DNA of 64,000 bases, from the NCBI GenBank assembly GCA_920105625.2, contig OV050031.1:217796194-217860193 (forward strand), given 5' to 3'. Numbering within the stretch: position 1 is the first letter of the stretch; every line of letters begins with the position of its first letter. This DNA is from Clusia tigrina. Taxonomy: Eukaryota > Arthropoda > Insecta > Diptera > Clusiidae. Under the pieces are notes generated by a model that ran no database searches, had not been told where the DNA came from, and was given only the letters and a program-made list of their open reading frames with translations. Of this stretch, positions 37,461-50,277 are shown one piece after another. Position numbers and translations under genes: made by a program.

Positions 37461-40400
37461 TTAGATTTTGGGCAGCTCGGTTCCAGAATTACTTGTTACA
37501 TAAGCCGCACCCGGGGCGTTGTTATTCAGAGTGCTCGTGTAAAGACCCAGTGAAGAAATTCCGGTATCAGAAGGTTGTCGTATGGTGTAGGACGACAGTG
37601 GATTGTAAGTACCACCAGTTGTGTACAGAGATGTGATCGAGTTGATTGGATTCGAGGTCGTTGAGTTGGTGGCAATTGTTGTGGTGGTAGTGGTATTGAT
37701 TGTATTGCTATTAGTGGAGTAGACGTTGGAACTAAAGCTACTGATCGAGATGGGGTTGTACAGACTGCTAAAGTTGCTTATATTGGTTGCAGCTGTTGTC
37801 TGAGCAATGGGCTGCAGCGTCGTGCTCGTCGGAGTTGTAGCAATTGGTGCGGCTGTCGTGGACCCGGATCCGCACCCAGACCCTATCCCTGTCCCGGCTG
37901 TCGTCGTGGAAATAGATTTTAATTGGGTGAGTATATTATCGCAACTGCGTATGCGTAGCTCAGTGTGAGAAGCATTGGTAACCAAGGGGTTTGAGAGGAA
38001 AGCAGAGTGGTAGTTAGTGCTAGAATTACCTGTAGGCGTGGCAGCCCAAGTGGTAGTGGCTATGCTGTAGTTGTAGGAGGTGGTGTTTGGTGAGGTTGTG
38101 ACTAAGTTGATAGGATTATAAGTGCTGCTCGTGTAGTTTGTCCTTGGGGTGTAATAGCTACTTTCTGTGCCTAGACCTGTAATACCCATAGTACTGTGAA
38201 CTTGACTGGTTGTCGGAGAGTTGTCTTTGGAAGTTTTCTTATTGGTGGTGCTACTATTACTTGTATTATCGATCGGTATGTCCAGATAACTTTTTGTTGT
38301 TACCGATGGAGATACTACCGGCGATCTGCTTGGTGGACGGGAGAGTGTTTTCTCGATTTGTTTTTCCGCTAGGAGACGATCGTAAAATGTCGATGTGACT
38401 GTGGTGTGGCGTATTTCTAGTTTGCCGGGGTTATAGACGGGTGTGGTGGAGCGTTTAGTGAGTGAGTCGTAGCCGAGCAGATTGTGTGATGTCTGGCGGT
38501 ACGGTGATATCGGTCTGTCCAAATCCAAGCGATTACTGTTTGTGGTTGTGTGTGCTGTAGTGTTGTGTAACATCATCATCTCCCTCGATTCGTATGGTGA
38601 CCTTAACGGCGATCTAGAGGCCGATCTAGAACTTGATCTATCTGTCTCATCATATTTGTACGTATCTAGGTGTCTATCTACTTTGTGAAACTTAGTTAAA
38701 CTACTACTACTTAATTCGCTAGGATTATAAAGAAAATTATTTGGCAATATGTTATCACGTCTTACCCTACTTTCGTATTCTTCGCGTTCCTCCTCCCGTC
38801 GCCGTCGTGGTGAGATGTCCCGTCGCAGGTCGCGCGTGGAGCGATGATGGAGCGGACTGGCGGCGCGCAATGGGCTCGTCGAACGTATGGATTCGGCCGA
38901 GCCCATCGAACGGCTGAGATAGTACTCGGAAGGCCTTTGACTGTGATCCGACACGCGTATAGCGGGCGTGTAGTCGCGATGGCCACGACTCTCGCTTCTG
39001 GTCAAGTCCTCGAGGGATGTCTTTTTGTGCGGACCTGCAAAGTGAACTGAGCTCGCAAAGAGTGAGTCAATGTAGCGTTGACACTTCTCCCTGTGATATG
39101 GTTTCTCTTCGCAAAGCGTATCTATGGATTTAATGGTGTTTTTAATGGAATTTAAACGATCGTTGATGTTGTCGTCCGTGCGCAAAGGAACTCCCGTATG
39201 AGTGCCAGTGCGACGTAACGGAGACGTTTCCTATTCAATATGGAAATGTGGAAATCATGTAGTAAAAGTTCTTTATGATAGAGAAAAAAAATAATCTGAA
39301 CCTACCCGCATTAATCTGCTTCCCAGTTCGTCAAGGCCTTCGCTGGATACAGCCAATGGTCCACTAATGCTGCTACTGGAATCTGTAAGAGTGTTCTGAA
39401 GAATACGATGGAGCATTTGAGAATTTTCTTCAATTATTTTCAGTACTCCATCTACATTGCCCACCATTCGTTCGGTGTCTCGTTGATCTGTCCTAGACCT
39501 GGGTCTGTATACCTCATCTTCGCGAAAGCGCAAGACTTTTGGACTGGTTGACCTATAATGATGGTAGTCCTCGCCTCTGGCGTCGGTGTCAGTTTCTCGC
39601 ATGGCTGACTTGGGCGTGGTTGGTCTGTGATGATCACTTCGTTTGGGACTTTGCTCCCGTGATTTCGAAGATTTAAATTCCTCAAACGACAAGGATGGCG
39701 AGATGGCGTCTTTTAGCTTTTGATTGAATTCTTTGAAATTCTTCTGCATTTTAAAGTCAAAACGTTGATCTTCTTCGAGAGCCCGCATACGCGCCTCCAA
39801 CTCATCAGTTGTCGGTGGCTCCCGCCGTGATGGCGAGTTGAGCGGTTTTACGCTGTAAGTGGGTGTTTTGGGCCGTTGCTCGTCTGGGACTTTTTGTCGT
39901 TTACGGCCATCGAACACTGGCGACTGAGTACGAGACTTTGGCGATGAGGCAGGAGTCCGGCGTTTTTCATCCAAAACTCTCATTCTGTGTTCAAGTTCTC
40001 CGGTGGTCGGTATCTCGCTGTCATCGGGGCTTGGATCTAACAACATTTCGAGCGGATGTATGGGTTGTTTTCTAGTTTCCGATTTCTTTTTGGATTTGTT
40101 ATTCAAACTCTCCTTTGATTTGGAACGTTTTAAGTCTAAAGCACGATAACGATATTCCAACTCCTCGGTGGGGGGTATTCCCGAACAGTCGTCTTCATAG
40201 TTTTGGCGCACTGGTGATGTGTATGGACTGCGTCTACTCGACCGTGTTGGTGATGTGTATGGGCTATGCTTACTCGCATGAGTAGGTGACGTATATGGGC
40301 TCCGACGACTCTGAGCACGAGAAGGTGAGGTGTAGGGACTACTTTTGCTTGCTCGTGTTGGGGACGAATGTGGAGTTCGACGACTTTGAGTACGAGTGGG

Positions 40401-43400
40401 TGATGTATATGGAGTTTTATCTTTCGCCCGAGATGGTGATGTATACGGTGACTTTGTCCTGGAACTTGGAGAACTGCGAGCATCTTCATTTCGTTGGCTC
40501 TTTTGAGTACTAGCACCAGCCGTCTCTGGTTCATCATCTAAACCCTTTCCCTCACAGAGCTCTAAAAATTTGGAGAGATCCTTTTCATGAGAAAGCGAGT
40601 ATTGCAGTTTGATTTTCCGTTCAATTTCATTCAGGCGATGCTCAACATCAATTTTTTCCACATCTTCCAGCTGTTTGATTTGACGTTCTAGAGATCGAAA
40701 TCTGGCTTCCAGTTCTTTTGTCGATGGTAAATATGCCGTTTTACGCTTAAGATGACGTTTGACCGGATCAGGTCCCCAATCGTATTCGATTTCTTGACCT
40801 TTTTCTTCCTTGGCTTCCTGATCGGTGCTGGTGAATTTCTCGATTTCCTTTGTTAAATCCGATATGGCTTTAGATTCTTCTGAGGGTTTTTCGTCTTCAG
40901 CTGGTTGACTATCGGCGTGCTTTAATTTGCCGTCTTCTGACTTTATTAAATTTCGATCGCTGAGCTGCTTTTCTAAAGCTTGAAATAACCCTTCCAGTTC
41001 CTCGGTGTTGGCTCGTGTCAGACGTCGCACCTTCACCGCCTTCGGCTCATTGTCAAGCAGGAGCACAAGAGTTTTCTTGTCTGGATCAACTGGTCCTACT
41101 TCTGTGGTGTTTATTACTACGTTTTGCGGAAGCTCCTGAGAGGTGACCAGTTCTGTTGTTTCCACTGCTTTAGTTGGACTCTGAGACATCTCAGCAGTTA
41201 CGTTCTTTACAGTTTCCACAGTTTTGTTTTTTTTGGCTTGCTTTGTGTCTTGTTGACTCCCTGTCGTATCTGCTTGATTCTCCTTTGGTGATATTGCTGG
41301 TTGTTGTACTTCTTCCAAACTAGTTTCCTTGTGATTTGTTTTGTTACTATCGGTTACTTCTTCGTTTGCCAGTGTGCGCTCGTACTTAGTGAGTTCATTC
41401 TTTTCTTCCTTCTTTTCCTTTGATATTTCTTCCTTTTTCACTTTGTCATCGGCTTCTGCTTTGGCTTTAACTTTTAACTCGGGATCTTTGGTAACTGTTT
41501 TGAGCTCTTCCTTGATGAGTTGCTGCTGTAACTCTTCGGCTAAAGTATGCGTATGTGGTTCTTCAGTGGGAACATAATATTTCACTTCATTTTTGTCACC
41601 TTGAATTAGAATCGTTTTGTCTTCTACCTTTTCTTCCATATTATTATCTGTCTGAGCTTCCATCTTTTCCTGTGCCTGAGCTTCCACCTTATCCTTTGTC
41701 TGTGAGGCCAACTCTTCCCCTGCCTTATCTTCTGCCTTAGTTTCCAATGTATTTTTCACTTTGTCTTCCAAATTCTCTTTCAGCTTCTCTTCTTTTTCAG
41801 CACTAACAGCACTTCTGGCCTTGGAAGCTTTCAACTGCTCTTCCAGCATTTCTAAGCGTTTTTCTATCTCTTCCGTGGTCATTAAGATTTCCGTCTCCTT
41901 CTGCTTTTTTTCGATCTCTTTGTTTAACAACATTTTAATATTAATGCTTATATTGATGGGTTTGCGTGTTTCCATCTCATCCAACTCGCCACTGTACCTC
42001 ACTAGCTCTTTGCCGGTAGCATCAATTGTTTCGGTGCTCAGTCTGCGTGGCGTTTCGCTTTCTGCGGTCGAATCTTGTCTCCGTCCTCGCATGGCTTCCA
42101 ACATTTTTAGGCTATTCTCGCTCAATTGTTTCTCGAGTGCTTGCACGCGTTTCTCCAAATCGGTATCAAAGTGTGATTTGCTATGGGACGTGCTGGGTCT
42201 GTCGTCGCTGGCTTCAGCTCTGGCCTGCAATGCAACAAAGTGTTTTATCGATGCTACTTCGGAATCACTTGCACAGCGCTGCTTGCAAAATTTTTTGCTC
42301 AATTGTTTCTCTAAGAATTGCAAACGATTCTCAAGATCCGCTCTTGATGGTAAATCGGAAAAACGACGAACCATTTGCCGTGGTTGCACTATCCAGGGTT
42401 CGTAATTTCTCGATCTATAGAAAGCGGTGTCTGCATGTGTTTCCGACGTCTCATCGACCTTTGGTGATGTGGTCGCCTTTCGCGCGGTTGGTGCTTTGCG
42501 GTTGGGATTGATATCACTTGGCTTCAGGTTTTCATCATTTGGTTGCGTTTTGATTTTGCTTTGGAATTCCTCAATCACAGCGCGTTGATGTTGTTGGCTA
42601 GAAATATCGATGGTGGTAACTTCTGTTGTGGGCATTGGAGGAGCCTCTGGAATGTGGCTAATAGTATGTGATCTCCTAGATACTGGTGAGTTCAAGCTGA
42701 TAGTTTTTGTCTTATTTGCAGGAGAAACCGCAAGAGGTGATATTCTGTGTGGCTCTACGTCTTTGGGAGGTGTGACTGTAGGCGTAACAGTGGGCGTACT
42801 GGGAGTTTGCTTTTGTGTCTGTTCTTTAGCTGAGGATTGTTTAACCGCATAAGTTTTGTTTGTTCCTGCACTTGATTTTAATTGTAGCGCTTCATATCGA
42901 CTTTCCAAATCTTCAGTTGATGGTGGTTCCGAGCTTACTTTCTTCCCACTGGTTTCTTTTTCCTTTGAATCAACTCTTTCGGTTGTGTTGGGCTCTTTTG
43001 CAGCACTTGCTTGGTTAACATCGTCAATTTCGGTGATCTCTTCTATCACTTCTTTTTCAATTCTTTGCAAAGCTTCTTCAACGGTTTCAGTTTTGGTCAT
43101 AACTTTCGAGCTCATTCGTCGTTTCAAAGATTCGTAACGTTTTTCCAAATCTTCTGTAGAAGGGGGTTCGGAAGCGCGTCTTTTCGAAAGATCGCCTTCT
43201 TTAGGTACATCTTTTGGCGCAAAATTTCGCTGTTCACTTTCAGCTGCTTCTGCTTGTTTAGCGTGAGTTGACTTGGGCTGAACCACATCTGTGGAAGGTG
43301 GAGTTTCTTTTTCAGCGTGGTTTTTGTCTTTAAGAGTATCCGGTTTAGGGGTGGTTGCTTCTGATAACTTTTCACTAATTTTCTTACATTTTTCCTCAAA

Positions 43401-46400
43401 TGATTTAATGGACTTTTCACCAACTTTTCCGTCCGATGTTTTGAGTTTTTCATCAACACTTGTTTCACCGTTGCCACCATTTTTCTTTTCTGCTTTGATT
43501 ATCTTCCCTTCCTCTTGTTTTGCTTGTTTTGAAGTACTCTCTAAACTCGCCGTGCTCAATTGTTTCTCTAATGCCCTGAAACGTTTTTCCAACTCTTCCG
43601 TAGATGGGGGTGATTTTCTCCCAGTTTTCTCTGGTTCCTGTTCACAGCTTTTATCTTTTTTATGGTTTAACCTGTCGTCTTCTTTCTTTGAACCCACTTC
43701 CGAGCTTTTAATTTGTGATTTTTTGACAACTTCAGTTCTTATTGCTTCTTCTTTAGCTTCTTCTTCAGCTTCTTTTTCCGCTTTTCCTTTAGCTTCTTTT
43801 TTAGCGTCTTCTTTCGCTTCTTCTTTAGCTTCTTTAGATTCTTTGCTAGTCTCTTCTTCACCTTCTTCTTTAGTTTCTTTTTTAACCACCTTAGCTTCTT
43901 TTTTAGCGTTTTCTTCTGAACCCCCAGCTTCGGTTTCAAGTCCTCCTTTTTTTCCGTTTCCTTCAGATTTAACTCCCTCACCAGCTTTTTTAAGCTTTTC
44001 TTCGCGGAGGTCAGGCGGTTCTTTTACGGTTTTCGTAGGACTGCTCTTTTGCACGCTCTTCTTTCTTTCCAGAGCATTGAAACGATCCTCCAGTTCGGCG
44101 GTTGATGGTAGTTTTGTAAGTCGTGGTTTCTCCGCTTTATTTTCACCTTCTTCTGCTGGCTTGTCGTCCAAAGCTTCACTTTTTGTGTCCTCCTTTACCT
44201 GCTTCGCGTCTGGTTCTTCTTGTTCCTGATCTTTTGACGACTTTCGCTCTGTAGGACTATTGTTGTCACCTGCATTACCACCTCTCAAATCTATGGAGTT
44301 TTTGGACACGGTCTTATCCGAACACACTTGCGGTCCCAAAGGGCTCAAACTATCCTCTAAAATCTTGTTGGGTGAATTGCATTCAGCAATGGGACTACTT
44401 AGCATTCCGGAGGGTGCGTGCTTCCCGTTCGGCAATGGTTTAGAGTGACCCACTTTATCCTCACTGAGCTGCCTTTCTAATGTGTTATACCGTTCCTCCA
44501 AATCTGCGGTAGATGGTATTTTATTTGTGGTTTCTCTGGTTTCTTTAGGGTCTTCCTTTTTCCCGTTTCCTTTGCTAAAACTTTGCTCAAAGGCTTCAAA
44601 TCTTTCTTCAATTTCCATTGTAGTTGATCTGGTCAGAGTGAGACGTCTCGGATCTTTTCTCTTCTTGCTGGCACTATTCAGCGAGTGTTTTCTATTTATT
44701 TGCACAGGTTTCCTCACAATAGGTTCGCTGTGCTGCTTTATGGTCAAGTCTTCTTTGAAATCTTCGCGGTTTTCGCCGGGTATGTTATCATCTCGGACCT
44801 GCCCCTCGACAAGCAAGTGTCTTCCTTCGACACTTGCAATTTTTTCTTGAAGCAATGTTGTTGACACTTCATTTGTGGCTTCTGCTATAAATGCAGCCGA
44901 TGACTTTTCTGAATAGTTTTCTAACAATTCCATGCGCCGATTGTGTTTGCTGTCCTCTTCTGCTGTGTTCTCCTTTTTCTTTACATGTGGTTCACATTCT
45001 TTCGTGTTGTCTGTGTTGGCGGCGACTTCAGTGGTATCACCCGGGTTTAGAAGTGGTTCATCCACGTAGGCATTTCGTATGTTGTCCTCCTCGTTCAGTG
45101 AATAGAACAGGTCCAGTTTTGTGGGTCGTTCCACACTGTTCACTCGTTCAAAGTACTCGTTTATTACGCCATCATCACTAACGTCGAACTTTTTAGGCGC
45201 TCCATCGCCGTCACCGTCGCCACTGCCCAAGGAGTTGGTGGAATCTAAGAATAAAGGTTTCGGCGTTGGCAACGGGCTAATTGTGGAATTGTTGAGAAAA
45301 GTGGATATATCGGGCATGGGTGAAAGTTGACTTGTGCTCGTGATGACGGGCAATTCTATTACGTCGGTCTGCACGTGTAAGGGACCTAATTTTGTGGTGG
45401 CTAAGTCGCCTGCAATGGGCGAATAGTTGGTTTCAGCCCACTCTAAGTCTTTGACACGCTTGTAGCCAACACGATCACTCTCTGTGGCGCTGTCCTCCTC
45501 CTCCTTCACCATTTCCTCATAGAGCTCCGGCTTCTTAAGGCTATCCTCTGGTGAATCTGACGTCATTAGCATGAACGGAATTTCAGCGCTTGAAGGTGCC
45601 CAAGATTTCGGTCGTTTACGTTCTGTGCTGGGGGTCTCATGAGACTCACATAACATGTGCAGTTTCTTAGAGGCGGCGTCCTTTTGTTTGCGTGACGATT
45701 TAGATTTGCGTTTTGGGCTCCTTTCAATGGAAGAGGAATGTGTTTTATCACCCGCTGAAACTGGGTCATCTTCATCGCAGAGACTTGTGTCTGTGCTGGA
45801 TTCCTCACCGTCGCTTTCTTCGCTGTACGACGAGGAATCACTTTTGCCAATACGCGACCGTAATTTGTGGGATTTAGTGCCATCTCCACTCTCACGTATC
45901 ATTGCACGATCGGCTTTTATCTCTTTCCAAGTTAGGCTGTCTCTGCGGCGTTTGCTCAAGTCGGTATCACGCCAGTGCAGCGTCTCTCCACGCCTAAGTT
46001 GCTTTTCCGGAGGTTTTGTGTGCAAAATTGTAGGAAGCGAAGGCTTCCTGGCGGGTGGAATAGCGCCAGGTGGTGGCCCGATGCGTTTGCCTTTGTTGGT
46101 GAGAATGGCCGAGCGACCTATGAGCAGTTGATTGATGGGCACAGTTTGATTAGGATGGCTGACCGTTGAAGAGGTGCTTTGACGAGCCGTGGAACAGGCA
46201 GTGGTCAATATAATGTGCGCCTGCTGTTGCCGTTCGCGCAGCCGGTCATACTGTTTCTTCAGCAGTGAAATGTCCAAAGCGAGACGATCCTTATTCTCCG
46301 TGGTTTGCTTATTTGTCGCGCTGTGGCCGTGCGATCCCCGACGACCCCAAGGCAGACCCCACACTGTAGCTACCGCTAGACGTGACTCCTCGTCGGATTC

Positions 46401-49400
46401 CAGTTCCTCCTCGTCATAGTAAAGTCTGTAAGAGGAATTCATTTAGTTATATGGCTTCAGCAGATGTTTGCTATAAAGGATACTTACTGTAGTCCTTGCT
46501 TGTGCCGCAAGGGTGCTATGTTATACAAGTGCTTGTCGCGTAGCTTCTGAATATCCGGTATGGGACCGAGCTGCACAACCTTCTCAATCAGCCCATTCGA
46601 GTCTATGAGGTGTCCGTTCAAGAGCTCGCTGGAGAATGAGCCCATTTTGCAGTAGAAATCGTCTGCCGTGCGAGTTTGCAGCACGCGCCTACGAACAAAT
46701 AAGAGGTGCACAAGGTTAAACTGAGGCAGTCGTTTCGTAAACTTTGCACATTATTCTACAGCTACATAGAACACACACTCCCATATAAACACAGGCATAC
46801 ATACTCCCTTGCATCATCGGATTACATCATCCTTTGGAAGCCTGATGCACATTTTGTGCACAATCTTCCTTATGTCACTCCGATAACCTTGGAAATAATG
46901 CACACGAATTCGAGTTCGCCAACAACCCTGACACACATTAATCTAAGTACACACAAAAACCAAATTGCAAAGTAATGTTCTGCCAAAACTCACTCCTCTA
47001 ACAGGCTCCATAGCACCAGAGCGGTGCGCAGCAGCACATCGCTCCCCTCAATCAGCACCAGATCCCAGACGCGCAGCACACAGGTCATGGGCAGGCAAGT
47101 GCAGAACATGGTGAGAAACCATTGCATCGTGAAGACATTTGTGAGCGGAGGTTCGTAGGCATTCTCAATGGGACCTTGTAACTTTAGCAAGTGCTTCGCC
47201 AAGCGTGGCAATTTCGTTTGCATCAGCTCACGAAAGACACCCATGTCCGCCTGCAGGCCACCCATGGAGCCGCAAAAGTAGCCAGTCGGCAGCATACCTT
47301 CCACCAGGTAAATCATGACCTTAATTGATTCGGATTCCTCTTTATCCATCACTTGCAGAATTAGAGCGCCCAGCATGTTGAAACCCTGCGGCAATCAGAA
47401 TAAATTCCAGTTAAACACTCTTAATGAGCAGCACGAAGGATGGCTGGAAGGTAGATAGCGGTTGTTTAAGCAACACTTACCTGACAGTAACCAACTTCCG
47501 GATTGTAGCGTGCATAACCCAGTAGGATGCGCTTCAATTTAGCCTGATTTGTGGAGCCTGCCGGACCGGTGCATAAATTTGAGCCCGTACGATGAAGGTC
47601 CTTAAAGAAGGAAGAGCATAAATACAGGAATAAAATGTGGGAATATGAGAGGAGATGGTTTGGTGGGTGTTACAAAATGAATGAAGACAATAACTGGCAT
47701 ATTTAAGAAACTTTAAAGATAGATCAGAGATAATTTTGGAACATCAAATAACACTAGATTAATGAAGGTGACTAGATACCTGGATATCTCTACCTTATAT
47801 TATGTCTTTACTTTTCTATTTACTACTAAACTTCCAGGTAAGTACAGTGGAGCGACCAACTTGGCTCCTTGGCACCACAGGTTCTACTTCTATTTCTTCG
47901 GAGGTCGGGTAGATTTAAAGCAGACTAAAAGGGAACCTTAAGTGCAGTACAATGGATATATACTCTGTCTGAGTGCTGCGCTTACTAGATTGTTCCGACA
48001 ACAAAAAAAAAAAGTGCAGTGGAGGCTTAAGACTAGTCTGTCTACATCCCGGCGCTTAGGGACACTCACTTTGCTAGAAGGAAAACCACAATACCTTGAG
48101 TAACAAATAGTATGAATCCACGGTTTGGATGTCTGGATGGCTGGTGGTGTCAGTCCGTCTCAACTCCTACATGAATCAAGGAGAGTAATCCGATGGTCTT
48201 CTTGTCGATCTTGTAAGTGCCACTATCACTAATCTGAGAACAGGTTTTGGAATCAAAAATTACCTAAAGAAAAACCCCGAGGTATCAGTTCGACAACTGG
48301 ATGGATCGTATAAAAAATGTGGATATGTCCGAAGAAAGTAAACCTCAGCTGTCTTTATCGGAGAGATTAGGTTGTAAGTCTTTCAATACTAGACATTCCA
48401 TACATAATTATACTTTCCTAGGTCCTGTTTCAGTGTTTCCGCAATGAAATCCTATTAGACTTGCATGCCAATCCCGCTTGTTTCAGCAGTGCATCTCTAA
48501 GCCTTGCGTCTTTCACAAAATTTTTGAATTAAAATTCGACCAAGGTTAGGCTACACTGACTGGCAGTGAAGGCCACACATAGACCTGGAAGGTCCTTTGC
48601 GGCGCCAGATGGATAATTATTTAAAAGTTATAGTATATGTATGTCGTTAAACAGAGATATGCTTTTAGCGAATTTTGGGAGCAAAGCTTTTCCTAGTGCT
48701 GAGATCTCGTCTAGTCTCTCAAACCAGACGACTATTCGACCAAAGTGAGACTTATGAGGACACCTTCAGTTTTTAAGGAAGAATTATATTGATGTGATAG
48801 TAAATTGGGCGATAACACAAATACAGTTCGTCCCCGATATGGAGGATGTATATTCAGATCAGTCGAATTGATAGTTGATCTGGTTATCTTTGATGAAAAC
48901 TTGAGAGACTGTGAGTAAAAATTCTTCTGTGGGCCAGGATCCTAATTAGCCTCTCCATCTTTAAATAGCTTCCTGGTGTGGGACTCTGTCATAATCTTAA
49001 GGACTCTCCTATGCAGTAACTGGTTTGTCTGAAAGCTTAAAGTACTTTTCTTACAGACATAGTCCCAGTACTACCCCAAAGAAATTTGATCGCCATTTGG
49101 CAGGTCTGTATACTGTAACTGGTCGAGAAGATGTGAAAGCAAATGGGAACTACTTGAAGTGGAAAGGTAAGATTCTTATTAATAATCCCGCGTAATCCTT
49201 CTCTAATTTGAAGAATTAGGGAATTATGGGTTATCTAATATAGTAAATATATGGATACGGTCGTGAGTTGTGAGTCGTGAGTATTAGAGAACCTTGAAGC
49301 ATATGGTTTACTCACAACTGGGAATACTTTGCATGTGGTCTTAGAAAAAAACGGTATGTTTGAACCTCGAATCATTGGCTCTGAATTTCTGTTAGTTAAT

Positions 49401-50277
49401 TAGTATGACGACTCACGCCCGCTGCAATTTTGGTTCCACTTACTCTGGAGAACTTTGACTTTTTGCTCAGAACTCTCGACCGTCGTTAATATACGACTAT
49501 TCGGCCCTTACCAGGGTACTTTCGGGTACTTTTTCCACATCCTATTTTAAAAAACGATTCAAATTTCTAAAAATTCCTCCTGACGTCTATGGCATTACAT
49601 TCTTTTAGCTCACTATTTGTCTATGAGACATTTTTATGTTCACTCACGTAAGTAATGAAATTTTTATTCTATTTTTTTTTTCAACTCCGGATACTACTTC
49701 GGTAATTGTAATACATACTACTCAGTTTCTCGGCTTACCTTAACAATCTGTATGCCCAGTTCCTCGTCATCTTCACGCCACTTCTCGCAGAAGCATTTCT
49801 CCTCCTCCTGGGCCCAATCGACGTTTTTCGATTTGAGGTACTTATCCGCCAGCGACAGCCACAACTATAAATAAATATTTCCGCTCAATTAAGTTACGTC
49901 GAAAGCTGTTAAAATCTGCGTTTGCTCCCCCTCTGCGTTTGTTACCTTGCGTCGAAATTCCGGTGGCATGCCGCCAGGTAACCGTGCCACCAATTTCATG
50001 GCATGCAACCATTGATTATAGTCGGATGCGGTATCATCGGACATGGCCGCAGCGGCTGTCGCGTCCTCAATGCTCTTCGAGGTGTCGGCTGGGGAGTAAC
50101 GTTGCTGATCACGGTGGTTGCTGGCGGTGCTGCTGCTTCTGGAGGCGGCGTGCATACTGGTGCTGAGGGTGTTGGTGTGATTGTTGGTGTGGATGCTGGT
50201 GGTGGGTGACGTTTGCATATACGTGGCTTTTGGTGGCGGCGGTGAGAGGCTAAATCGCATCTTCGGCTGAGCGTCGT
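37461..50277 (-). CDS. TBC1D30-type Rab GTPase-activating protein, giant fly form
   Basis: Exons (GT-AG, phases agree): 50277-49946, 49864-49739, 47600-47481, 47385-46994, 46688-46488, 46425-39306, 39230-37461. From the ATG at 50260 this gives 3347 codons; 'catttcag' just before 50277 looks like a splice acceptor, so a more upstream start exon may exist. The N-terminal 385 residues align with human TBC1D30: ARLPGGMPPEFRRK, the arginine-finger motif IVKDLHR (Arg 151), the glutamine-finger YCQ (Gln 187), EPPLTNVFTMQWFLTMF and the ADDFY block. TBC proteins speed GTP hydrolysis by Rabs; TBC1D30 is reported to act on Rab8. The 7.1-kb exon encodes a long, charged, probably disordered region with repeated PSTEELE motifs and SPYTSP repeats. 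The last exon starts ETSPLRRTGTHTG and is Ser/Thr-rich. I believe CG42795 is the Drosophila counterpart but give no symbol. Confidence 0.93.
39770..44640 (-). repeat. Fourteen-fold PSTEELEKRFRALEKQLS protein motif
   Basis: Within the giant exon about fourteen short blocks share the pattern [P/T]-[S/T]-T-x-[E/D]-L-E-x-R-[F/Y/M/L]-x-x-L-[E/D]-x-x-x-S. Examples: IPSTADLEERYNTLERQLS, LPSTAELEDRFNALERKKS, PPSTEELEKRFRALEKQLS, PPSTEDLEKRYESLKRRMS, LPSRADLENRLQFLEKQLS, LPSTKELEARFRSLERQI, IPPTEELEYRYRALDLKRS, PPTTDELEARMRALEEDQ. The LE..RF..LE.QLS core would form a short amphipathic helix capped by PST. Linkers are long, charged and variable (one Lys/Glu/Ala-rich at about 43730-43900). Repetition is at the protein level; the DNA has diverged. 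Confidence 0.9.
40195..40465 (-). repeat. SPYTSP[ST]R tandem repeat in the TBC protein
   Basis: Eight consecutive copies of a block like R-x-SPYTSP[S/T]R-x, 10-14 residues apart (KSPYTSPSRAKDKTPYTSP and so on). Each has two or more Ser/Thr-Pro sites next to Arg, so it is a dense cluster of possible proline-directed kinase sites in a basic context. The DNA itself is recognisably repetitive. Confidence 0.9.
47601..49738 (-). other. Long intron of the TBC gene
   Basis: The only intron over 1 kb in the gene; it splits the TBC domain just before the arginine-finger exon. No coding, tRNA or clear transposon signal was seen inside it. Confidence 0.6.

Noticed and set aside
37089..37553. Hydrophobic Leu/Ser/Phe protein of 154 codons
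   Set aside because: It is the translation of a CT microsatellite running into the antisense of the TBC gene's last exon.
41761..42405. Plus-strand open frames inside the giant TBC exon (also 43291-44229)
   Set aside because: They are antisense shadows of a long, Glu/Lys-rich coding exon, rich in Ser/Phe/Leu as expected for its complement.
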